Shown here: one piece after another, positions 54,646 through 64,000 of the stretch
How positions within the stretch are numbered: position 1 is the stretch's first letter
Layout of the letters: every line of letters begins with the position of its first letter
Assembly (NCBI GenBank): GCA_033239005.1
Contig: BSQZ01000005.1
Coordinates: 2,334,501 to 2,398,500, forward strand
From: Lamellibrachia satsuma
Lineage: Eukaryota > Annelida > Polychaeta > Sabellida > Siboglinidae
Direction of reading: 5' to 3'
Length of the DNA stretch: 64,000 nt
Program-made: the position numbers and the translations under genes
The notes under the pieces: model-generated
Databases searched by the model: none
What the model saw: only the letters and a program-made list of their open reading frames with translations
What the model was told of the DNA's origin: nothing

Positions 54646-57600
54646 CGGTCCCTGTATATTAGTCTCCCAAGTTATTGGTTCTTACTGCCAATATTATGAG
54701 ACACCGGATAAGAAGGCGATAACCGCAGCAGTTATTAACAGAGATTGTCAGTCACACAATACAATACAGTACAATAGTCAGTTCACATTCACAGTTAAAA
54801 AGCATTAAATTAGAATTATTAATTAAGTTATAAAAATAAACTTTGCGACAGTTAGTGTACCTGTCCTAATTATTTTACTTTTCTTGTACTAATATATGAC
54901 ATGGTTTTTGCTTGTTTTTCAACTTCTGGGTCAACTTGAGGTTTTTACTTTTAAATACTGGTTGGTTTGAATAGAATTCCATTAGATTGTCGGTTGATGA
55001 GTTGTGAAACGTGAGATGAAGCATATGGACACTTAGTTCTTTGTTTGACAGTTTGTGTGGGATGGGAAACCTAAGTATGCGTCATATGTCACCTCTTCAG
55101 CATTGTTCAACATTACTTATTATATTTCATGTACAACATGACTAATGTACTTCTATTGTTACATTCACATATATATCTGTACAAGTTACAAACATGCACT
55201 GTATGCTACTTTAACCTGAAACCAAAATGGTTTTAGCAGGTGTAATTTCAAGGAGGAGTGTTATGTGATGCAATATTCTTGAAATACTGTAATTTTCCTT
55301 GTATAATACATTTCCCCCTTAATTTTTACTTAAAGTGCAGGTGCTTGGTAACAAGGCTAAAAAATTTCAGATCAAATATGCATTTGAAATTGCACAATAT
55401 ATCTAGGGACAAGAAACAAATCACTTTTAAGCTTAGAGAAATTAAATGAAGGTGTATTTGAAAATGAGGGCAAAGCAAGTTCTAGCAAGCAGAGAGTTAA
55501 CTGTTGCGTAGTAATCAAGCTACAATGCAAACTAAGCCTGGTTTACAACTCTTATGAGGCGATATCGTCCTGTGGATGAGCTGACAGCGATGATGTAACT
55601 GTATAAGTGACACTGTAAACTGCGCTTCAACCAAACTATCAGAAGTGGGGAAATCGGGGGTTGATGCTAAAAAGTTGGGGTGCGTTTTATAATGTACATG
55701 GTATTAAATATAGAAATTCTGACAGATTTGAGCAAAACAAGTTAGGGTGCGTATTATGCTTGAGGGCATATTGTACATGGAAACTTACAGTAAGTAATTG
55801 ATCCGGGACTGTTACAGGCATTACTACAGCTTGTATTGGACTGCAGCCACTCTGTGGAATTTTTTATTTACCTTTTTATGTAATAGAGCCCGCTTAGTGG
55901 TTGTTTTCCCTGTGACATTTCAGATGTAGTTTCAGCTCGCCTGGTGTCGTTTTCTCCGCAACATTTTACTTCGATGTGACTTATTAATGGTTTTGCTCGG
56001 ATTCTTTTCAAAGTGAGGATGTGGTGGGTATGGAAGAAACTTGGGTTATTTCAGATGTAGGCATTGACGAGTACAGTGGCAAACAATTACGTATTAATTT
56101 TGTAATTATACTTTATTAAATTTATTAAAACACTGTACATATGTGTAATTGATTCTGGATTTTAAATTATGCCGTAATCGTAATTAATTTATTTCATGAA
56201 TATAATTTCAGCAATTACATCAATAATTTATGATTACCTTTTACCTGTCTATCGTCTACCCATGGCCCATAAGGCTGCAGTGCTCCTTCCACAAATTGTT
56301 CTGTCTTTAGCCACCTGAACATTTTAGTCCATGTTTTCCATCCCAGATCTTGTCTTTCTTTTTGTATGGTTTTTCACCAGATTTTTTGGGGACTCACTTT
56401 CCATTTCCCTTCTGGTGTCTGTGTCTTCTTTCCTCCTGGGTATAATTATTATGCCCTGTCCACTTCCATCTTCTGATCTTTACTTCTGTGCTGATCTTCT
56501 TTAACTTGCTTTATTCAGGATATCTTTATTTGACACAACATACGACCGTATAACTTTCAGGATCCTCCATAAACACTTGAATTGCAATGTGTCCAGTCAG
56601 TTATGATTAATTATAGTATATTTTCAAATCCCAAACTTTACATAAACCTATTCAAATGCTGTCTCACACTTGTTTGCTCACAAAATATCCAAATTCAGCA
56701 AAACACATTCCAGATCAGTAACAAATATTAAACAAACTTTTAGAATAAACTGTGATTCTACATAATATTATGGCATCTATAATTGAAATGATGTCATTGT
56801 AATTGATTTCAAATTTGTTTAGTGTAATTGAAATGAAAAGTAATTGTAAATTATTTTGATTTTGTGTTATTGGACACACCCCTGGTGTCAAGTAGGCTTT
56901 TCATCTACTGTGTTGACATGTCTTTGAACCCCAAACTTAAATATGCATAGAAATGTGAAATGCCACTACCGAAAACTGTGTCACAAGCACATTCATTGTC
57001 AGCAGCCTTTGTTGCATGCTTACATAAGCTCTCCTTTCACCAGGAATGGCCTATCCCCCAGGAATCCCATGCTGGCTTTCACTATCATAATAACAAGCCT
57101 TTCCACATGACCAAGTTCGGATCCCTTAAGGGTTGTGTACTGACTCATGTTGACACTTTGGATCACTGCGCTGTTATGAAATTGTGGAAAAAGTGCCGGT
57201 ATGATTGATGATGCACATTTTGTCACACATGTTGTCCTGTTGCTGCCTTGTGTCCCCAGAGGAGTTGTGACATAATAGAACACTGGGTAGTATTGTTAGC
57301 GTGGAGTGTCATTAGCATGACAGTGACAACATATTTCACTTCACTTAGGTTTTTGTTGATAATAGTCGGAAATTGCAATGAGTTGAGTAGTGTTTACAAT
57401 GAATATGTTAGATGAGAAAGTAACACTGATACATATTAATATAATAGTGTTAAAACAGTTTATGGGAATTACAATAAATCTAAGCAGGTTATGTAGTTAT
57501 CAAAGTAGTTATCAAAATCATATTTAATAGTGAAGTAATTATTAATACAGTTATCACTAATGAATAAAAAAATGTGAAGCATTGTTAACAAATAATTCTG

Positions 57601-59179
57601 AAGTGAATCATAGATAGTTAAACCAGATACCCGTTAAGCCTATGCACCAATGAGAGTTACTCAAACATAACCATTTGTAACTATAATTAAGCATATCATG
57701 CCAGTGGTTTACTAGAAAACCTTTTTGAAAAATTATATTTTATTTTAGTTGCATGTGGTTAGTTTTTATTATATCTTAGGTGCATAGCCACCAAACCATG
57801 AATTTTGTTTCACTCTAAAATTATTTGTTTGTAGTGATGTGTTAAATTCAGAATTATTTTATTGTTGAAACTATCATCCAGGTCCATTTTCTCAGCTAGA
57901 GAGGCAACTTGTTACATTTCTACAATCTCTCATCGATGGCATTTGAAATGAGTGTTAGTTTATTTATTGTATAGATCTCATACACAAAACTGTAATGCCA
58001 AAAACGTCATTTAAAATGTTATTGTAACTATAGTACAGTATGATAAAGCATTGAATATAATTATAAAGCTTTCAATCTGGTGGTACAATGAATGTGCACA
58101 CACAGGTTCATGCATTGGACATTGGCAGGAACTAATAAGTGGAAAAGTATTTGGTTTGTCAGGTATGTGGCATTAATATACATACAAACCAGTCCATATA
58201 GTGCACCAGGGGTGCAACAATCACCTTTCTTGATATCATGAATATGTTCTCATTCATCTAAATAATAGTCACCTCACTAGAGCTTTCCCGTGATATGAAT
58301 TCCTTACTAATGACTAGTATCAATAATGATGATACATCAAGTTGTGGTTATAATGTGACACATGGCCTTTCATGAACAAAAGGGCAGTGTGGTATTATAC
58401 TTCATTGTACATGGACCCCCTGTTGTTTATGAATCAGGGGGTTCATTTACCAGAGTTGAATGTGGACCTCTCCTGTGGAAAATGGACTATTGTGACAAAA
58501 GGTCATTGGTCAGCTCTAGAACCAGCAGAATAAAGTGTAAAAAGTGGAACTGTAATTGTTATATTTGGATCATATAATCAAGGAAAATGTCGGCCCATAT
58601 GCAACAGTGGGACGTGGACCCTAGGTACAGTACTACTGAACTGTGATGGATTTAAAAATAAAATTTACAACTCTGAGCCTCTGACATGTGCAAACCATAT
58701 GGAGACCAAACAAATTATGGCTTCCATTTCCTGTGCTATCTAGAGCTTGTGTTTGGTCTTCTTCCAAATAATATGTTAACGTCATCTAGTTTTTGTTTTG
58801 GGATAGCCCTGTTCAGGCAGAGTCCCGCCTCCCAACATGTGTGTATTCAGCCCAAGATATAAAACAGAAATCCGAGAAAGCATCATTTGGAAGAAATATT
58901 GCAAAATCTGTCTGTTATGGACATTTGGGTGTACAAAGTTAGTATGTGGGTCGATGGGCTGCAGTGATTCCAGTGTCTCTCGCAGCCTCTTCCCTGATGA
59001 TTTATACCCTAGACCAGGCCTGTTCTAGACTGGTGTAAAAACCAACATCACATAAGTGAAAGCAGATGGCAGCTAATGTTTGGGAATAAACCAGTGTTTC
59101 AAGCAAAGGTCATCAGTGCAGCAGGAATACTTGGAAGGCTCGGAAACTGAAGGGTGGACCAGGTACTTAAAGTCTATCT

Positions 59180-59455
59180 TCCAGTCAATCATCAATGTCA
59201 CTTTCCAAATACAGGCCTGTACTTGAAGTTCATCTACCATCCATTATTAATGTTAGTTTTTCACGCTTAACATTCATCTATCATCCATTATTAATGTCAC
59301 TTTTCACACACTTAAAGTTCATCTACCATCCATTATTAATGTCACTTTTCAAATTCTGTTTCCATCTATGGCATGTATGCATGAAAATTCTGTTTCCATC
59401 TATGGAATGTATGCATGAACATTCTGTTTCCATCTATGGCATGTATGCATGAACA
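59180..59455. repeat. Two adjoining tandem repeats (about 48 bp x3 and about 34 bp x3)
   Basis: First array: units with TTCATCTACCATCCATTATT and AATGTCACTTTTCA, three clear copies and one partial. Second array: units with ATTCTGTTTCCATCTATGG and ATGTATGCATGAA, three copies to 59455. Confidence 0.85.
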
Positions 59456-61307
59456 TGGACATTCTGCAGTTGTACTTGATTTATTGCTGAATTTTGTAGA
59501 ACTATTCCTTATCAGTACCTTTGGGAGTTGAATGTGTTTCTTGTGGAACACCAAGCATTTATAAAGCTTGACTCCTTAAGTGAATCTGTTTTCACTGCTA
59601 TTATATTAAAATTATCTGTTTTACCTTCTAAATCACACCAGATTTCACCGGAATATAGATTAATCCAGGCAGCAATCATTAGTCATTTGATGGAGAATGT
59701 CATTGTGTGGGTAGCAGCCAGGGACAAATGATGGACCCCATACATTGAATAATTTGTATGTGTCCCGGCAGAATATCACCTGTCTTGATGAATAAATAAT
59801 TTAACTTGGTTAAAGATATGATGGTTGTACACTGTGTCAGCAAAAACTAACAATAACAAACATCAAAATTATTGACATTAACAAGACAGTAAATAATGAA
59901 AATTTTAAAGAACTTATTTTTGAATTTATCCCAGATTAGTGATTTTGGAATGGCGATTCTTTCAGGTTTGATCATTAGTGTTAATTAAATATTACCATAA
60001 TTATGCCAATTGTGGAATTCTAACAGACACATTTTCAACAAATAATCAAATATTTAATGCCTTTTCTTCGTTACAACATTGCTATTCTTTTATAATAATT
60101 ACCATGATGTAGCCTAATTTGTTTACACAAATTATTATCCTAATAATAATACAAAGGTTATTGTGATAATGGCTTTGATATTCCAGATTTGTTGTCATGT
60201 TTGCTATAAATGTTTACTTAAATTTATATTACAGCTTTATGAGTCAACAGAATTCCTAGCGTGAAACTTTTGGTCACATTCAATTAAGGTGCATTGTGGC
60301 TATAAGAATTAAATGTGGGTCATGAGAGGTCAGAGTTCATAGGGCATGCGAGGTTAGGGTTCATAGGATGTTTCATATCTTATGACGGGTTGGGGTAAGC
60401 CCACATCAAAGCTTACTGTAATTTATTCATTATGAAATTCACCTGATCTGAGTGGCAGGTTAGACAAATGTCATGTTTCATTACAGACCATTTGGTGGAT
60501 GCAGGTCCTGAATTGAGTTGCCAGAACCACCATGAGTCATACAAGTGTGAGTTTTGGGGAGGGAGATAGTGTGGAGAGTATGGATCTGGCAATGGTTCAA
60601 ATATCTGTTCTGTGTCATACATAGATGATGTGCTAATAATTACTTCACGTCCACATGCACCATGTTGCTCTAATAAGAAGTTGTACAAGTGCTAGATATG
60701 TGAGTCTATATTAGATTTCATTATGTCATCACATGCTTGTTTGTATATTTTTTATTGGCTGTGAAATACAGATTGTGAAAAAGATGTATTTATATGTTTA
60801 TTTGAAAAAGGAACTATTTCATTGCTAAGATGTGTGGTTAGTGGATATCAGTCTACTGGCTTTGTGCAGCATTAGTCATCAGTGCTTTCTTAGAGTTACT
60901 TGTCATTGTGTTCTGTCGTCAAAATGCAAGGTTGTTTTGAGATTTGCATTAACAATGCCCCCTTTCAAGGTACATTACATTGATGGGACACTACTTGCTT
61001 TGTGTGGTTCTCCTGTTCTGGTGACAGCTTTTGTTGAAGCCATTCTCTTTGATAATCTTGTCCAAGACAGACAGACAGACACAGATAACACCAACTTCAG
61101 TAGCCTGTTAGTGTAACTTATATGACTTGTGATAATGACTCTGGATAAGTGTCACATTAAATCACTCAGTGCAGTGAGTGTTTCTTACAATAGAAACACT
61201 AAATTAATTCTACCTGTATGTACCTCTGCATAACTTGTTACTTCCCCTTGAAATGCAATGCAATGTCTATGCTAGCATTTTGGATGGATGTCCCTGTGGC
61301 ACTGCAG

Positions 61308-61560
61308 TTTGGCTGTAGAGCACCAGACTGTCAACACCAGACTGTCAACACCAGACTGCCAATCAAGAGAGGGGGTTCAAGTCCATCTACTGCTGCTTTC
61401 AAAACTTGGGCAATTTAGTTCACCCCACTTTACCTGTGTCTTTCGGTAGCGACATGAAAAGCTGTTGGTCCCTTCTATCTGGTATCTATGTCAGGGTAAG
61501 TAAAAGATCCCACACACAGGGTTAATTAGTAAGCTGTCCTGGACTCACTAACTTTAGAGA
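61308..61560 (+). mobile_element. SINE, family 1, with an internal triplication in its head
   Basis: Head: TTTGGCTGTAGAGCACCAGA, then GACTGTCAACACCA repeated, then B box GGGGGTTCAAGTCC. Body: ATCTACTGCTGCTTTCAAAA. Tail: CCTGTGTCTTTCGGTAGCG, TGGTCCCTTCTATCTGGTAT, AAAAGATCCCACACACAGGG. It is the clearest full-length copy of family 1. Confidence 0.8.
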
Positions 61561-64000
61561 AGGAAAGCTCCTGAAAATAAACCACCCCTAGGTTAGTCCG
61601 AGACGGAGGGTTGTTTGGTGTACAACCTCATAAGTCTATTTGCTAATAATCATTATTAGCAAGGTATCATGGGGTAATGTTTACACCTGAAAGTCTGTTG
61701 CACCCAGGCCTGTCTGCCTGTAGACTGGAAAAGTGTGGTACACTGTAATTGAGAGTGTAATTACAAACAGGGGTGTAAGTAATCTCCCCTAGTCCTGCCT
61801 CCATGCATACATAGCAGTGACAGATTGAGTCACATAGCACTGGTGACCTCCAGCTATCAGCATCCTGCTGGACTGGCAGTGGATAAGTTCCTAATTAAGA
61901 CTTGGTCTTATCTGTCTCCTGTACACATTTGCATTTAAGCCCTGGACCACTGCTAGGACTTTCACCAGTAATTTCACCAGCAGATCAAGCTGGACACAAG
62001 GTGGACATGGTCTTCTGATAGTGTTCTTATGCTGGTGGTCAATGCATCATTACTTTAGCTGGACAGGAAGCTGTGTTGGCTCATTGAGGAAGGAATACTC
62101 ACTTGGATCAGTGATCAAGATTAGTTAGGATAATCAGGCTAGTAGACATCTTGGTTCACTCCTTGGTTGTGTGATTACAGTTATTTGGAGTGGAAGGTTC
62201 TAGGTCAGAGCTCAGGTTTATTGTTGTGAAGTTGGACCAGTGTAAGACAAGCCATGGAGCAATACAGGCATTGATATGAAGGCCTGTTCTTTATTGGCTT
62301 CCTTGTTTGCTCAGTGGTATAAAATGTGCACCACTTGATTGGTGTTGGCACAGTTATAGAAGACTGGTCGGCAAATGAAAAATGGATGTGGAGTGTACAA
62401 ATTGTACTTGTGGTGGTGAAGGTATTCAAGTTGTCTGTGTCTTCTGCGCCAAAACATCTTTGTGTGGTTGAAAGATTGGTCACGCACCAGTGATCAAGGA
62501 ATGAGGTCAACCATGCAGTCAGGAGTTTGTCTGGTTTAGAAGTGGGTCTAAGCTTTGTCCAGGACATGTTCTATTAGTGTCCAGCTCTGCATTGGACACA
62601 CCTGTATCAACACAGGACTACAGGATCTGTTAGTTTGTGTTGATTAGCCAACAGCAAAGAGCCTGTGTGTCAAATAATTGCCATGGTGGATAGACATTCA
62701 TGAGTGAACTGTAAACACAGGTCATTGCAGGACTGCCACCAGTGGCTGTGGCAGGTGTCTTACTGTGGCGCCTGCTTATGGTGATTAATGACAAATACCT
62801 GAAATTTGAGACTTGGTCGAATTTGTAGATTTGGTGTAGAATTAGGCTACTGAAAGCCGGAATAGTAAGAACTTGGATATACAAGGCTGTGATTACTTCA
62901 TGCCTGCCTGAAAAGAGTTGGAAATGTTTGTCAACTGTCAGCATATGTTCTGAGTGACATATACATTGAGTCAACTGGAGGAATATTCAGTATAGTACCT
63001 TTGGGTATTGCTTTATTCGTGTGTGTCATGGATGACAGGCTGGACTATAGATGACTGTTTAAGGATCAAAGATCGCTGACTGGATGATCAAGTGAATCAA
63101 CACTGGTGGATTGTTGTGCATCCAGTACAGGTGACACTTGTCGACACGATTGTCCACACGACAGAGGTGAATTGTGTTTACGTAACGGTGGACCATGTCA
63201 CTGTGTGGGTGTGTGTCGGCCAGGAGAAAGTACCTCCTCAAGGGTGATGTAAGTAAAATGGTGGTGTGCAAGTGTGCAGGAATATGCACCTATTGTTTAT
63301 AGTTGGCATTAAGCCTGAATTGGTATCTGCTATGGCCACCATGGCTGAGGTATGTGTATATATTTGCAACTTGGTACAAAAAGTCTGACAGCAGAAAGTT
63401 CACTAACGGTTGAAATTGGTACTTTTCTTGGGTTCTTAGTGTTTTTAGAGGATAGTAGGTGTGAGATATTAAAACACTAAACTGTAGGTATAATTGATGG
63501 GCATGTGCGTTTAGGATTAATGCCATTTAGATATCAAAACCATAACATTGAGACCTATTTAGGTTAACTAGCTGGAATTTAACTGTGTGACTAAAAATAA
63601 ATAGACATGTACAACACTGGCTCTGAATGTTGTATGACCTGATTTCCTTTCTGAGAGAAACTATTAAATTGATGCCCTCAAACATAAACTGTGTACCAGG
63701 GGTATCTACTTATAAATCTGTATTAGTTAGATGAAGAACACTCGTATATACATTTGTAATAATATTGTTTTAATGATACCATGGATATTTCACCAGTCTT
63801 GTATGAGTGGACTGAGAGCTTTTGACAAGCTGTGTATGTTGTTGTTAGTGATCTTGTCTTCACAGAATGTGTATCCTATCTACGCGATGTGAATAACTTT
63901 CCAGTAAGCCGCTGTTTATTGCCTGTCTTGGATTGACATGGCTTATGCGATTGTTGCATCAATGTCCACTGAATCTACACATGCAATTCCCAACTGTTCT

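Larger units (their letters stand above)
48193..64000 (+). other. Liprin-beta downstream intron sequence, open at right edge
   Basis: No further liprin-beta exon was found in nearly 16 kb. The next expected coding segment (vertebrate pattern ELLSRTSLETQKLDLM) is not recognisable in any frame. The stretch contains a long hairpin, 45-, 19-, 36- and about 48-bp tandem repeats, three SINE copies and long plain AT-rich stretches (50000-52300, 54700-58200, 59500-61200). From about 61700 to 63250 the sequence is less AT-rich but has no exon I can support. Confidence 0.5.

Noticed and set aside
54211..54808. Frames of 109-162 codons with 12-residue repeats
   Set aside because: A by-product of the 36-bp tandem repeat; open in several frames at once, which a real gene would not require.
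58205..58230. ACCAGGGGTGCAACAATC as a hAT transposon end
   Set aside because: The motif resembles some hAT termini, but no matching second end was found nearby.

Overview
The window is nuclear DNA from an animal. It is AT-rich and contains coding islands of 12 to about 260 bp, bounded by GT/AG splice sites and separated by kilobases of non-coding sequence. tRNA-derived SINE copies, LINE reverse-transcriptase tails, MITE-like inverted-repeat elements and many minisatellites fill the rest. There is no sign of bacterial gene organisation. The two genes recognised (KIFC1-type kinesin and liprin-beta) are animal genes. The style of repeats and intron sizes would suit a marine invertebrate, perhaps a mollusc or another lophotrochozoan, but nothing seen fixes the species.

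Layout. (1) 1-4882, minus strand: the 5' part of a KIFC1-like kinesin-14 gene. Five coding exons (4871-4882, 3202-3363, 2670-2931, 2151-2243, 1391-1631) join in consistent phases and encode about 256 residues: a basic, Ser/Pro/Gly-rich N-terminal tail and the start of the coiled-coil stalk. The motor domain lies beyond the left edge. (2) About 4940-5640: a CpG-richer promoter zone. It has two inverted CCAAT boxes exactly 31 bp apart, CHR-like elements, an E-box and a CRE, which resembles a G2/M cell-cycle promoter. (3) 5640-29600: no supported coding exon. It holds SINE copies, two MITE-like elements and several minisatellites. (4) 29608 to the right end, plus strand: the 5' part of a liprin-beta gene (PPFIBP1/2 family). 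Exons are at 29608-29704, 34392-34648, a probable alternative first exon at 44906-45004, and 47962-48192. Introns are 3 to 13 kb long. No later exon was found between 48193 and 64000, so the SAM domains and most of the coiled coil lie to the right.

The two genes are divergent. The kinesin acts on spindle microtubules and is expected to be cell-cycle regulated, which fits the promoter motifs. Liprin-beta is a cortical scaffold that pairs with liprin-alpha. No functional link between them is implied. The most notable points are the G2/M-type promoter architecture, a tandemly duplicated 3' splice site in kinesin intron 1, phase logic pointing to an alternative liprin-beta first exon, a 509-bp inverted-repeat element with nested perfect palindromes, and several exact-period satellites in the liprin-beta introns.
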